A stretch of 64,000 bases of DNA from UBA5066 sp046331465 (GTDB lineage Bacteria; Acidobacteriota; Thermoanaerobaculia; UBA5066): NCBI GenBank assembly GCA_046331465.1, contig JAXLQV010000002.1, positions 930,001-994,000 on the forward strand, read 5' to 3'. This document shows, piece by piece, positions 16,496 through 25,622 of this stretch. The notes below the pieces were generated by a model. The model worked only from the letters and a program-made list of their open reading frames with translations. It searched no databases and had not been told where the DNA came from. The translations under genes were made by a program, and so were the position numbers. Each line of letters opens with the position of its first letter. Within the stretch, counting starts at the first letter, position 1.

Positions 16496-17371
16496 TCAGG
16501 AGGCGGGGCTCGGTCCGCCCGCCTCGTCCCGTCCGCCCGGCCCGCGCAGCGGAACGCGTGCCTGCAGCAGCAGGAACGACATCGTCGTCACGACGCCGGC
16601 GAGCATCACGAAGAGCTCGAGCCCGGGCCCCCGGTGCCCCGGCTTCGAGAAGAGGAGGGCCACGACGACGGGCGCGACGAACTGGTTCGCGAAGAGAGCG
16701 GCGAAGACGAGGCGGTTCGTCCACCCCGCGGCGAGGAAGCGCCACAGGAAGAGCCGCGGGTTCGACACGATCGCCCCGACGGCGTAGAGGGCGAGGAACG
16801 CCATCTCGAGGGGCGAGATCCCGACCCGCGGGTCGGCGTGGACGCTCAGGTAGGTCGGGTTGCCCAGGAGGTAGCCGAGGAGGCTGAGCCCGCCGGGCAC
16901 GAGCGCCAGGTGGATGAGGAGGTCGTCCAGGAGGAACGCGGTGCGCGGCGTGTCGCGGAGGGCGATCACGAAGTCGTATCCGCAGAAGAGGACGAGCCCG
17001 ATGGAGGTCATGACGGACGTCAGCACGATCTCCGGGAAGCTCGCCCAGAGCTCGGGCGGCGTCACGGAGAGCATCACGATCGACGACACGTTCCCGCCGA
17101 GGACGAGGCCGGTCATGGCGAGGCTCAGGGCCATCGGCCAGGTCTCGAGGTGGAGGCGGGCCTGCCGGACCGCCACCATGATGAGGAGCGAGAAGGCCGT
17201 GAACGGCGACATGACCGGCGCCGTCTCCGTGTAGAGGATCGGGCTCCCCGCGATCCACGCGACGAAGACGGCGGCGCTCGCGACGCCGAGCAGCGCGTCG
17301 AGGAGGGTCGTCAGGCGCCGCTCCCGGGCGCCGATCGGTTCGTGGCCGCTGCCGGTGTCACCCTGGATCAC
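16496..17371 (-). CDS. polytopic membrane protein of unknown function
   Basis: A 291-residue protein with about eight predicted membrane segments, starting with LLGVASAAVFVAWIAG and ending with LFVMLAGVVTTMSFLLLQA, plus a short Pro/Gly-rich C-terminal tail. I do not recognise a family. The GTG at 17371 is chosen because a GGAGGAG site lies 8 bases before it and the hydrophobic core follows soon after. An ATG 84 bases upstream would add a tail rich in Arg and Gly. No polar signature residues suggest a transport mechanism. Confidence 0.6.
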   Translation of the reverse strand: MIQGDTGSGHEPIGARERRLTTLLDALLGVASAAVFVAWIAGSPILYTETAPVMSPFTAFSLLIMVAVRQARLHLETWPMALSLAMTGLVLGGNVSSIVMLSVTPPELWASFPEIVLTSVMTSIGLVLFCGYDFVIALRDTPRTAFLLDDLLIHLALVPGGLSLLGYLLGNPTYLSVHADPRVGISPLEMAFLALYAVGAIVSNPRLFLWRFLAAGWTNRLVFAALFANQFVAPVVVALLFSKPGHRGPGLELFVMLAGVVTTMSFLLLQARVPLRGPGGRDEAGGPSPAS

Positions 17372-17522
17372 GGGATGCGCTCCTCCCCCCGTCCGTTCGC
17401 GCGGACGGAGCCTCGCTCGTCTCGAATCGGGGGCTCCCGCCCCATCGTAGCCCACGGCCGGGCGGGTCCCTGCGGGGGCCGTCGTCCCGGCGCCGGCGCG
17501 CGTTTACGCGGCGGGGTCCCCG

Positions 17523-18392
17523 TCAGCGCGGCGAAGGCTTCGGGGCGGGCGCGGGCTTCGGCGGGTTCCGGAGCAACTTCCGGATCTCCGGTGACACGGG
17601 CCTGCCGGGGCGGCCTCTCAGGAGCATCTCCCGATCCGCCCTCACGTCGGCGCCCGCGAGGAGGAGGAGCCTCACGACCTCGACGTGCCCGTTCCAGGCG
17701 GGGAGCCAGATCGGCGCGGCGCCGCCGGGCCCGCGCGCGTTCGGGTCGGCCCCGCGCTCGAGGAGGAGCGCCACCGTCGGGGCGTGTCCCGTCTCGGCGG
17801 CGAGGAAGAGCGGGGGAGCGAGCGAAGGTGCCGAGCGCGACGGGCTCGCGCCCGCCTCGAGGAGGAGCCGCGCCGCCCCCCACGCCTCCGCGGCACAGGC
17901 GCGCTGGAGGGGAGTTCCACCCGGTCCCTTCGAGGGGTCGGCGGGCTGGTCGGGGTCGGCGCCGGAGGAGAGGAGCGCCCGGAGCGCGCCGAGGCTCCCC
18001 GCCTCGGCCGCGACGGCGAGGGGCGGCTCGCCGCCGGGCGCCTCGCCCGGCTTCGCCCCGCGGGCGAGGAGCCGCGCGACGACCTCGGCCCGGTCGTTCC
18101 GGGCGGCCTCGAGGAGCGCGCTCGTCCCCCACTGGTCGCGCGTGGAGGCGGGCATCCCGGCGTCGAGGAAGAGGTCGACGAGGGGGAGGTCGCCGAGAGC
18201 CGCGGCGCCGAGGAAGGCGTGCGGCTCGAACGGGACGTCGCGGGCGGCGAGCTCGCGGCGCGCCTTCTCGGCCGCCGTCTCGGCCCGCGGCACGGGCGTG
18301 GGCGGGCGCGGCGCCCCGTCGGCGCGCGTCGCGGCGGCCGAGAGGGCGAGGACGCAGAGGAGCGGCGCGAGGCCGCGCGGCGATCGGATCAA
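17523..18392 (-). CDS. secreted ankyrin-repeat protein
   Basis: A 289-residue protein with a signal peptide (RGLAPLLCVLALSAAATRADGA) and about six ankyrin repeats from residue 60 to 260 (for example DQWGTSALLEAARNDRAEVV, PLFLAAETGHAPTVALLLERGADPN). The probable start is TTG at 18392, overlapping the NmrA stop as TTGA. This gives the signal peptide directly at the N-terminus. It is likely periplasmic and mediates protein-protein contacts. Its partner is not evident. A second, unrelated ankyrin protein is encoded 2 kb away. Confidence 0.75.
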   Translation of the reverse strand: MIRSPRGLAPLLCVLALSAAATRADGAPRPPTPVPRAETAAEKARRELAARDVPFEPHAFLGAAALGDLPLVDLFLDAGMPASTRDQWGTSALLEAARNDRAEVVARLLARGAKPGEAPGGEPPLAVAAEAGSLGALRALLSSGADPDQPADPSKGPGGTPLQRACAAEAWGAARLLLEAGASPSRSAPSLAPPLFLAAETGHAPTVALLLERGADPNARGPGGAAPIWLPAWNGHVEVVRLLLLAGADVRADREMLLRGRPGRPVSPEIRKLLRNPPKPAPAPKPSPR

Positions 18393-19342
18393 GCGCTCCG
18401 CGGGATTCTCGCCCCGTTCCGTGCGAGCCAGGTCGAGAAGCCCTGCAGCCCCGGGTGGAGCGAGCGGCTGAAGGCGAGGTCGCGGAGCGCGCAGAACTCG
18501 GCGCTGAAGTCGCGGTTGAACTGGAACATGTTGCCGAGGTCGTCGGCGCCGGGGAAGCCGAAGGTCCGGTAGACCTCGGGCGGGACGTACGCGTAGACGA
18601 CTTCCTCGCCCAGGGTCCGCGAGAGGCGGTCGGCCATCTCCTGCCCCGTGAGGTGCTCGCCCGCGACGCCGACCTTCTTCCCGGCGTACGCCTCGCCCGC
18701 GCGGAAGATCCCGTAGGCGCAGGCTCCGATGTCCTCGGCGGCGATCCCCGGGAGCTTCTCCCCCGCCATCGGGAGGACGAACGCGAGCTTCCCGTCCGGG
18801 CCCCGCTTCGGCTCCATCCCGAAGTAGAGCAGGTTGTCCCAGTAGAAGGAGGTGTGGAAGAGGGTCGTCGGCACCCCCGTGGCCTCGAAGAGGGCGTTCG
18901 CCTCTCCCTTCGCGTCGAAGTGGGGGACCTTGTAGCGCTCCATCAGGGTCGGCATCCGCGCGTCGTCGAGCGGGACGAACGCCCGCGTGTCCTCGAGCGT
19001 CGACCAGACGACGTGGGCGACTCCCTCGGCCTTCGCGGCCTCGGCCATCGCGCGGGCCTGCGCGAGCTCCTTCTCGGGCGAGAAGTGCTCCCAGAAGTTC
19101 GTGACGCAGTAGGCTCCGTGCGCGCCCCGGAAGGCGGCCCGGAGGCTCGCCGGGTCGTCCAGGTCGGCCGCGACGACCTCGGCGCCCGCGGCCGCGAGGG
19201 CCCGCGCCTTCTCCGACGACGGGTTTCGCGTGACGGCGCGGGCCGAGTACCCACCGGACGGGTCGGCGAGGATGGCGCGGACGAGCCCCCCGCCCTGCGC
19301 CCCGGTCGAGCCGACGACGGCGATCACCTTCTTCTCGCTCAT
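18389..19342 (-). CDS. NmrA/HSCARG-like NAD(P)-binding protein
   Basis: A 317-residue atypical short-chain dehydrogenase-like protein. The Rossmann nucleotide motif AVVGSTGAQGGGLVRAIL at residues 7-24 fits the NmrA pattern GATGxQGGxV. Later segments such as GAHGAYCVTNFWEHFSPEKE and HVVWSTLED match NmrA proteins, which sense the NADP redox state or act as reductases. ATG at 19342 follows GGAGGAC. It is coupled to the ankyrin gene by a 4-base overlap. The catalytic Tyr-x-x-x-Lys of true reductases is not obvious. Confidence 0.85.
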   Translation of the reverse strand: MSEKKVIAVVGSTGAQGGGLVRAILADPSGGYSARAVTRNPSSEKARALAAAGAEVVAADLDDPASLRAAFRGAHGAYCVTNFWEHFSPEKELAQARAMAEAAKAEGVAHVVWSTLEDTRAFVPLDDARMPTLMERYKVPHFDAKGEANALFEATGVPTTLFHTSFYWDNLLYFGMEPKRGPDGKLAFVLPMAGEKLPGIAAEDIGACAYGIFRAGEAYAGKKVGVAGEHLTGQEMADRLSRTLGEEVVYAYVPPEVYRTFGFPGADDLGNMFQFNRDFSAEFCALRDLAFSRSLHPGLQGFSTWLARNGARIPRSA

Positions 19343-19459
19343 GCATGTCCTCCAGTCGTCCCCGGGGGGACGTCGATGCGTATCCGTTCCGATCGGGTGC
19401 GGCGGATGCTACGGGACGGAGGCTTCCGGGGGGAGGCCCAGGGGCCGCGCCGGCCTCCC

Positions 19460-19488
19460 TTGGCGCCCCGGCGTCGAGGCCCTAGAGT
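19460..19488 (+). promoter_or_regulatory. promoter of the AEC transporter gene
   Basis: TTGGCG at 19460-19465, 17-base spacer, TAGAGT at 19483-19488, then six bases and the GTG start at 19495. The expected start of transcription coincides with the start codon, so a leaderless message is likely. Confidence 0.55.
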
Positions 19489-19494
19489 CGGGAC

Positions 19495-20472
19495 GTGGTC
19501 GAGTCACGGGTCGTCCTCGTGAAGATCGCCGGCATGTTCGTCGTCATCGTGGCCGGCTGGCTCGCGCGCCGCGTCGGCACGGTGAGGGACGAGGTCACCT
19601 CCGCGCTCGCCCGGATCGTCGTCGACGTCGCGTTCCCCGCCCTGGTCTTCACGCAGATGCTCGCCACGGTCGACCCCTCCGTGGCACGGCAGGGCTGGAT
19701 CCTCCCGCTCGTTCCCGCGGTCCTCGGCGGGGTCGCCGGACTCGTGGGTCTCGCCCTCTCGCCCCTCTTCGGAGGCCGGGAGCATCGCAGGACGGTCCTC
19801 TTCCTCGTCGTCACCCCGAACTGGGTCTTCCTGCCGCTCCCGATCGCCGAAGCGCTCTACGGCGCCGCGGGCGTGCGGGTCGTTCTCCTCTGCAACGTCG
19901 GCGCGCAGGTCGCGCTCTGGTCGATCGGCGTCTGGATCCTGCACGGCGACATCGGGCAGGCGCTCCGGCACCTCGTCCGGAACGTCGGACTCTGGGCGAC
20001 GGCCGGAGGCATCGCCGCGGCGCTCGCGTTTCCGGGGGCGCGTGCCCTCTCGAACGTCCGCTCCCCGGACCTCGGCGCGGCCGGGCTCGCCGGGGCCGCG
20101 GCGCTCGACGCGCTCGCGATGATCGGGAGCCTCACGATCCCGCTCTCCCTCTTCGCCATCGGGGCCCAGCTCGGGGCCCTCCCCGTCGCCCTCCGCAGGA
20201 TCCCGGCGGCGCTCTGGGGCGTCCTCGTGTCGCGCCTCGTCGCCGCCCCGCTCGCGACGGTCGCGCTCGGCACGGTGCTGGCCGCGGTCGGACTCCGGCT
20301 GCCGGACGTCACCCGGCAGGTCGTCTACCTGATCTCGGCCATGCCGGTCGCCATCACGTGCAGCGTGATGGCGGAGCGCTACGGGGGCGACACGAAGCTG
20401 GCGGCGCAGGCGGTCTTCGCCTCCACGTTCTTCAGCCTCGTCACGGTGCCGGCCCTCTTCCTCCTCTTCTGA
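19495..20472 (+). CDS. AEC-family (auxin efflux carrier-like) permease
   Basis: A 325-residue inner-membrane transporter with about ten hydrophobic segments. The two halves each show the AEC pattern. The N-terminal half has WLARRVGTVRDEVTSALARIVVDVAFPALVFTQM, and the C-terminal half has LTIPLSLFAIGAQLG and ends with VFASTFFSLVTVPALFLLF, which matches bacterial malonate/organic anion AEC carriers. Substrate cannot be told from sequence. GTG start at 19495 with no Shine-Dalgarno but a good promoter directly upstream. It is convergent with the next ankyrin gene. Confidence 0.85.
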   Translation: MVESRVVLVKIAGMFVVIVAGWLARRVGTVRDEVTSALARIVVDVAFPALVFTQMLATVDPSVARQGWILPLVPAVLGGVAGLVGLALSPLFGGREHRRTVLFLVVTPNWVFLPLPIAEALYGAAGVRVVLLCNVGAQVALWSIGVWILHGDIGQALRHLVRNVGLWATAGGIAAALAFPGARALSNVRSPDLGAAGLAGAAALDALAMIGSLTIPLSLFAIGAQLGALPVALRRIPAALWGVLVSRLVAAPLATVALGTVLAAVGLRLPDVTRQVVYLISAMPVAITCSVMAERYGGDTKLAAQAVFASTFFSLVTVPALFLLF

Positions 20473-20503
20473 GCAGGGCCGTCGCCGGGTGTCGGCCGCC
20501 CGC

Positions 20504-21895
20504 TCAGGGCGTCGGCGCGGGCCCCGGCGCCGGGCCGGCGGCGAGGTCGCGGGCGCCGGCGGCGACGAGGGCGGCGCGGACCGCCGGGTCGACCGCGTGG
20601 GAGAGGGCGTTCGCCCCGGCGTCGTCGACGGCGTTCGGGTCGACGCCGCGGCCGAGGAGGAGGCGCACCCTCCCGAGGTCGCCGTCGTCCGCCGCGAGAA
20701 TGAGCGGCGTCGCCTTCCACGAGTTCGGCGCGTCGGCCGGGCATCCGGCGTCGAGGACGAGCTCCAGCATCGCCTCGTTCGGCGCGACGTGCGCGAGGGT
20801 CCGGCCGTCCTCGTCGCGGGCCGCCGGGTCGGCGCCCTTCCGGAGGAGCCGCTTCACGGTCTCGACGTCGCCCTTCTCGACGGCCGAGAAGAGGCGCACC
20901 GTCACGGGGATCGCCTCGGCTTCGGCGCGGGCCGCCCGCCTCTCCTCGAGCCGCGCCGCGAGGTCCTTCCCGCCGACGATCGCCTGCGCCGCGAGGAGGA
21001 CGAGGACGAGGCCTCCGAGGAACCGGATGCCGGAGCGCTTCCGCCGGATCTCCCCGGCGACGCCCCCCCTCCGGAGCCGGACTCCGGCGACGACGTCGTC
21101 CGGCATCGGCCCGAAGCCGCCGCGCGCGGCGTCCCATCGTCCGAGGACGTGAACCGTCTCCCCGGGGGCGAAGCGGATCTCCTCGAGATCCCACCTCGCG
21201 AGGTCGAGCGGCGACTCGACGTCGATCGCGGCGGGAGTCGCGATCCGCCGGTCGAACCGGTAGCCGCCCGTCGCGGCGAGGCTCTCGCGCTCCTCGGCCT
21301 CGAGCCTCTTCCGGACCTCGCCGACGGTGTCGGGGCTGACGACGTCGACGAACGCGGCCGCGTCCAGGTAGGCGCGGGCCCGCGCGACGGCGCCCGGCCC
21401 CTCGAGCGTTTCCGGCGCCTCGCCGAGGAGCGGGGGCTCGAGGATCCGCACCGCGCCGAACGAGGTCCGGATCGCGCAGGGGGCGAACGCCTCTCCGGCG
21501 AACGCGTCGATCGACGTCGTCCTCCTCTTCCCGTCCGGCATCCTCACCGGACCCATCCGGACGACGCGGTACGCGTAGAGCAGAGCGGGCCCGCCCGAGA
21601 AGGGAGCGTCGAGGACGGCGTCGGTCGAAGGCTCCAGGGTCCCGACCGCGGCCCCCCGTCCGCCGTCGGTCGGAGGGATCCCGAGGTCCGCTTCCCGGAG
21701 GAGGCGGATCTCCGCCCGCTGCCTCAGGGCGCCTGCGATGCAGGAAAGCGTCGCGACGCCGAGGAGGCCCAGCAGCGCGGCCCTCTCGAGCGGCGCCTCT
21801 CCTCCCGCGGGCCGGAGCGCGGCGGCCCAGGCCGCGCCGAGGACGCCGAGGGCGACGGCGCCCGCGAGGAGGAGCCGGACGCAGCCTCGGTTCAC
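20504..21895 (-). CDS. membrane protein with GIDE-like segment and C-terminal ankyrin repeats
   Basis: A 463-residue protein. Two hydrophobic helices lie in the first 60 residues, followed by a region (about 80-250) with PALLYAYRVVR and FAPCAIRTSFGAVRILEPPLLG. That region resembles the GIDE/MUL1-type membrane domain found in bacterial and mitochondrial proteins. A third helix is near residue 290 (FLGGLVLVLLAAQAI), and ankyrin repeats occupy about 325-450. The GTG at 21895 is preferred because GGAGGG precedes it and the first helix follows at once. Domain order suggests a membrane protein with a cytosolic or periplasmic ankyrin tail. Function unknown. Confidence 0.6.
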   Translation of the reverse strand: MNRGCVRLLLAGAVALGVLGAAWAAALRPAGGEAPLERAALLGLLGVATLSCIAGALRQRAEIRLLREADLGIPPTDGGRGAAVGTLEPSTDAVLDAPFSGGPALLYAYRVVRMGPVRMPDGKRRTTSIDAFAGEAFAPCAIRTSFGAVRILEPPLLGEAPETLEGPGAVARARAYLDAAAFVDVVSPDTVGEVRKRLEAEERESLAATGGYRFDRRIATPAAIDVESPLDLARWDLEEIRFAPGETVHVLGRWDAARGGFGPMPDDVVAGVRLRRGGVAGEIRRKRSGIRFLGGLVLVLLAAQAIVGGKDLAARLEERRAARAEAEAIPVTVRLFSAVEKGDVETVKRLLRKGADPAARDEDGRTLAHVAPNEAMLELVLDAGCPADAPNSWKATPLILAADDGDLGRVRLLLGRGVDPNAVDDAGANALSHAVDPAVRAALVAAGARDLAAGPAPGPAPTP

Positions 21896-21970
21896 GCGAT
21901 TCCCTCCGCTGCGGGCATGCCGCGACCGGGCCACGTCCTCAGGGCGGGCTCCCGGCGAGCGGCGCCCGGC

Positions 21971-22423
21971 CTACTTCACGAGGCTGCACTCCGCACCCGT
22001 CTCCTTGCAGATCCGGAGCGCGGCGGACGCGACGACCGACGTCTCGTCGGCCTTCCCCTGTGTCGCCACGGAGGCGATGAGGAGGTGGACGAGCTTCTCG
22101 TCGACCTGCGAGACCTCGAGCCCGACGACCTGCTTGCCGTCGGCGAACTCCAGCGTCCGCTTCGCGGGGTCCTGCTTCGTCAGGCGCAGCTTCGCGGACG
22201 ACTGGACCGACTTCAGCGCCGTCGCCCAGACCTTGTCCGCCTCGCCCGCGACGAGGACGGTGGCGACGCTGTATCCCGGGCCACCGGTCGGCTCCGATTG
22301 GGTCATCTCCTTTACCTTGCCGATCGCCTTGCGCCCCAGGGTGATCCACTGGGCTTCGGCGACCGGGGCCCGGAGCATCCCGAGGGCCAGGAGCACGACG
22401 GCGGCTCGCGCGGCTCGACTCAT
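21971..22423 (-). CDS. small secreted protein of unknown function
   Basis: A 150-residue protein with a signal peptide (AARAAVVLLALGMLRAPVAEAQ). The mature part is mixed alpha-beta with two late cysteines in RICKETGAECSL, which could form a disulfide. ATG at 22423 has GAGAGGTGCG upstream. No family recognised. It is divergent from the histidine kinase gene. Confidence 0.6.
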   Translation of the reverse strand: MSRAARAAVVLLALGMLRAPVAEAQWITLGRKAIGKVKEMTQSEPTGGPGYSVATVLVAGEADKVWATALKSVQSSAKLRLTKQDPAKRTLEFADGKQVVGLEVSQVDEKLVHLLIASVATQGKADETSVVASAALRICKETGAECSLVK

Positions 22424-22659
22424 CTCGCACCTCTCGGGACCATTCTCCCACTCGTGGCGACGGCGCGGTCCGACGGGGACGACCTCGGAAGGAGGGAACC
22501 GGCGGGGCGGGAATCGCGGTGCGAGGACGCTCTTCCGAGGGCTCCGGCCGGGAACGGTCCGGGCGGCGTTCCTTCGCCCCGCGGCGTGTCTTCCCGCTTC
22601 GGAGGGGAATCGGGAGTCCCGCGGGCGATCCGGTCCTCGGCTCCGTGTCGGGGTACGCC

Positions 22660-22665
22660 TAGAAT
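22660..22665 (+). promoter_or_regulatory. -10-like hexamer six bases before the kinase start
   Basis: TAGAAT, spacer CCCGCC, then GTG at 22672. A weak -35-like TCGGCT sits 17 bases further upstream at 22637-22642. Predicts a leaderless kinase message. Confidence 0.45.
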
Positions 22666-22671
22666 CCCGCC

Positions 22672-24246
22672 GTGACGCGGAGACGGGCCGGGAACGCGGA
22701 CGCTCCCCCGGCGCTCGACGCCGCCGCGAACGCCTTCCGGGACCTGCTCCACGGGGTCCTGCTCCAGGCGAGCCAGGGTTCCCCGCGGGCCGTCTTCCTC
22801 CGGGACCTCCTCCGCACGCTGCTGGAGTTCTCGCGCTCGGACCGGGCCGCGCTGAGGTTCCCGGAAGGGGAGAGGGTGTTCGTCTGCCGTCTGGAGAGGG
22901 GCCCGGATTCCGAGCCGCGGTTCGAGCTCCGCGCGGAGGAGGCGGGCGGACGCAAAGCGCGTCGCCGGGCCGGTCCGGCCGGGGAGGGGCGGCCCTCGAC
23001 GCTTCGGCTCGCGCTGTCGCTCGGCGGGGAAGCCGCCGGCGAGCTGAGGCTCTCTCGCGAGGCGGGCGCCCCGTTCACGGCGGAGGAGGTCTCGCTGCTC
23101 CGAGGGATCCCGGAGACGCTGAGCCTCGCGCTCGCGCACCAGCGCGCCCAGTGGGCGCTTCGCGAGCGTGTGAAGGAGCTGACCTGTCTCTACGGGATCG
23201 CCCGGATCGCGGAGCAGCCGGGGCTCGCGTTCGACGAGGTCCTTCAGCGGATCGTCGGGCTCCTCCCGTCGGCGTGGCAGTACCCCGACGTCACGGCCGC
23301 CGCGATCACGTTCGACGGCCACCGCCAGGTCAACCCCGGCTTCCGGGCGGACGCCCAGCGGCAGTCCGCCGCGATCGTGGTCCGCGGCGAGCTCCGCGGA
23401 GCCGTCGAGGTCGTCTACCTCGAGGAGAAGCCCGACGTTCACGAAGGGCCCTTCCTCGCCGAGGAGCGGAGCCTCATCGACGAGGTGGCCCGCCAGGTGG
23501 GCCTCTGGGTCGAACGGAGGGAGGGGGCGGAGGAGAAGGCGAGGCTCCAGAGCCAGCTGCGTCACGCCGACCGTCTCGCGACGATCGGGCAGCTCGCCGC
23601 GGGCGTCGCCCACGAGCTGAACGAGCCCCTCGGCGGGATCCTCGGCTTCGCCCAGCTCGCGCGAAAGAGCCCGGGGCTTCCGGCCCAGGCCGACGCCGAC
23701 CTGGAGAAGATCGTGAAGGCCTCCCTCCACGCGCGCGAGATCGTCCGCAAGCTCCTCATCTTCGCCCGGCAGATGCCGGCGGCGAAGACGAACGTCGACC
23801 TGAACCGGGTCGTGACCGAGGGGCTCTACCTCGTCGAGGCGCGTTGCGCCACGGAGGGGATCCGCCTGGAGCGGGACCTCGACCCCGCGCTCGCCGGGAT
23901 CGTCGCCGACCCGGGGCAGCTGCAGCAGGTGCTGATGAACCTCGTCGTGAACGGGATCCAGGCGATGTCCGGCGGCGGGAAGCTGACGATCCGGACGCGG
24001 AACCGGCCCGGAGGGATCGTCCTCTCCGTCGAGGACTCGGGCGCCGGCATGGACGACGAGACGCTCCGGGAGATCTTCAACCCGTTCTTCACGATGAAGG
24101 AGGTCGGCCAGGGAACGGGGCTCGGCCTCTCGGTCGTCCACGGGATCGTCACGTCGCACGGCGGGACGATCCGGGTGGAGAGCGAGCCGGGGCGCGGCTC
24201 CCGCTTCTCCGTCGACCTCCCGCTCGGCACCGCCGACGAAACGTGA
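22672..24246 (+). CDS. soluble sensor histidine kinase with GAF-like sensor
   Basis: A 524-residue kinase without membrane segments. Two GAF-like regions occupy about residues 20-155 and 170-280. A HisKA domain has the phosphoacceptor His314 in GVAHELNEPLGGILGF. The ATPase domain has the N box LVVNGIQAM (Asn427), G1 box EDSGAGM (Asp455) and G2 box GTGLGLS at 481-487. The response regulator gene begins 13 bases downstream, so they form a two-component pair. The H-box NEPLxxILGFAQLA is of the NtrB-like class. Signal unknown; GAF domains suggest a small soluble ligand. Confidence 0.92.
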   Translation: MTRRRAGNADAPPALDAAANAFRDLLHGVLLQASQGSPRAVFLRDLLRTLLEFSRSDRAALRFPEGERVFVCRLERGPDSEPRFELRAEEAGGRKARRRAGPAGEGRPSTLRLALSLGGEAAGELRLSREAGAPFTAEEVSLLRGIPETLSLALAHQRAQWALRERVKELTCLYGIARIAEQPGLAFDEVLQRIVGLLPSAWQYPDVTAAAITFDGHRQVNPGFRADAQRQSAAIVVRGELRGAVEVVYLEEKPDVHEGPFLAEERSLIDEVARQVGLWVERREGAEEKARLQSQLRHADRLATIGQLAAGVAHELNEPLGGILGFAQLARKSPGLPAQADADLEKIVKASLHAREIVRKLLIFARQMPAAKTNVDLNRVVTEGLYLVEARCATEGIRLERDLDPALAGIVADPGQLQQVLMNLVVNGIQAMSGGGKLTIRTRNRPGGIVLSVEDSGAGMDDETLREIFNPFFTMKEVGQGTGLGLSVVHGIVTSHGGTIRVESEPGRGSRFSVDLPLGTADET

Positions 24247-24259
24247 GGAGAAGAGCCGC

Positions 24260-25546
24260 TTGACCAGGCACGAGACGCCCTCCCGGATCCTCGTTGTCGA
24301 CGACTCGCCCTCGACGCTCGAGGTCCTCCGCCGCAACCTCGTGGACGGAGGTTTCTCGGTGGTGACCGCCTCGGGAGTCGCCGACGCCCTGGCGCTCTTG
24401 TCGTTCACCCCCGTCGACCTCGTCCTGACCGACCTGAAGATGCCGGGGATGTCGGGCCTCGACCTCGTCCGGCACGTCCGGGAGAACCTGAAGGAGACGG
24501 AGATCGTCGTCATCACCGGCTACGCGACGATCGGCGGGGCCGTCGAGGCGCTCCGGACGGGCGCGGAGGACTACCTCGCCAAGCCGTTCACCGACGAGGA
24601 GCTTCGCGAGGCGGTGGAGCGCGCCCTCCGGAAGCTCCGGGTCCGCAAGTCCGACGGCGCGCCGCCGCCGTCCGCCGTCCCGGGCCTCCTCGGCGAGTCG
24701 GAGGCGATCCGGCGGGCCGGCCGCGCGATCGAGCGCGCCGCCCAGTCCGAGGGGGGCGTGCTCCTCGGCGGAGAGGACGGCACCGGCAAGGAGCTCGTCG
24801 CACGGATCATCCACCAGAGGAGCGCGCGCGCCCACGGGCCGTTCCTCTCGATGTACTGCCGGTCGGTCGCGCCCGAGTCCGTGCACGAGGAGCTCCTCGG
24901 CGCGCGGGGGCGCCCGGGTCTCCTCGCGCGCGCCGCGGGCGGCACGCTCTTCGTCGCCGACATCGAGGAGGTGGGCGCGGCGGTCCGCGAGAAGCTCGCG
25001 CTCCTCGGCCCGCCGGCCCGCTCCGCGCGGAAGCCGAGGTCGGCCTCCGCGCGCCTCGTCGCCGCCACCTGCTGGGGGACGGGGCCGTCGCGGACGAACC
25101 CTCCGGTCTCGAGCGAGCTCTTCGACGAGGCGATCTGGCTCCCTCCGCTCCGGGAGAGGGGCGAGGACGTCGTCATCCTCGCCCGCCACTTCGCCCGGCA
25201 CTACGCCGGCGCGCTCGACCGGCCCGTCCCCGATCTCGCCGACCCCGTCCTCGACGTCTTCCGGAGCTACCCCTGGCCGGGAAACGTCCGGGAGCTCCGG
25301 GGCGTCGTGAGGGACCTCGTCGCGGGCGAGCTGTCGGCCGTCGCCGTCCCCGACCTCCCGCCGCGCATGCGCTTCTCCGCCTTCCGGGACGCCGGCTGGA
25401 ACCGGTCGCTCGCCGACGTGGAAGCCGAGCACGTGCGCCGCGTCCTGGCGGCGGTCGACGGGAACAAGACCCGCGCCGCGGAGATCCTCGGGATCGACCG
25501 CAAGACCCTGCGCGACAAGCTGCGCGACCGCGACACGCCGGAGTAG
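24260..25546 (+). CDS. NtrC-like response regulator with degenerate AAA+ domain
   Basis: A 428-residue protein: receiver domain (residues 9-125, Asp15, phosphoacceptor Asp58, Lys108), AAA+ module (about 140-365), and a Fis-type helix-turn-helix (about 395-425, GNKTRAAEILGIDRKTLRD). Walker A (GEDGTGKE, 171-178) is intact. The usual loop ELFGHEKGAFTGA is reduced to ELLGARGRPGLLARAAGGTLF with no GAFTGA. Walker B reads FVADIEE in place of FLDEI, and the arginine-finger segment GxFRxDLYYRL is replaced. Such a protein is unlikely to open a sigma54 promoter and may act as a sigma70-type activator or repressor. The start is TTG at 24260, with GAGGAGAAG upstream inside the kinase 3' end. Confidence 0.88.
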   Translation: MTRHETPSRILVVDDSPSTLEVLRRNLVDGGFSVVTASGVADALALLSFTPVDLVLTDLKMPGMSGLDLVRHVRENLKETEIVVITGYATIGGAVEALRTGAEDYLAKPFTDEELREAVERALRKLRVRKSDGAPPPSAVPGLLGESEAIRRAGRAIERAAQSEGGVLLGGEDGTGKELVARIIHQRSARAHGPFLSMYCRSVAPESVHEELLGARGRPGLLARAAGGTLFVADIEEVGAAVREKLALLGPPARSARKPRSASARLVAATCWGTGPSRTNPPVSSELFDEAIWLPPLRERGEDVVILARHFARHYAGALDRPVPDLADPVLDVFRSYPWPGNVRELRGVVRDLVAGELSAVAVPDLPPRMRFSAFRDAGWNRSLADVEAEHVRRVLAAVDGNKTRAAEILGIDRKTLRDKLRDRDTPE

Positions 25547-25571
25547 TCGATCCGCGCGGCTCCCCGGAAAG

Positions 25572-25599
25572 GCGAGGGAGGCCTCTCGGCCTCCCTCGC
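25572..25599. terminator. bidirectional hairpin terminator candidate
   Basis: GCGAGGGAGGC at 25572-25582 and its perfect complement at 25589-25599 with loop CTCTCG. It sits between two convergent genes (response regulator and porin). No strong T-run follows, as is common in very GC-rich genomes. Confidence 0.65.
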
Positions 25600-25622
25600 T
25601 CCGGCGGTCGGGTCCCGCGGGC

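Noticed and set aside
16371..17455. ATG start at 17455 for the polytopic membrane protein
   Set aside because: Would add an Arg/Gly-rich tail with no ribosome site; GTG at 17371 has GGAGGAG at good spacing.
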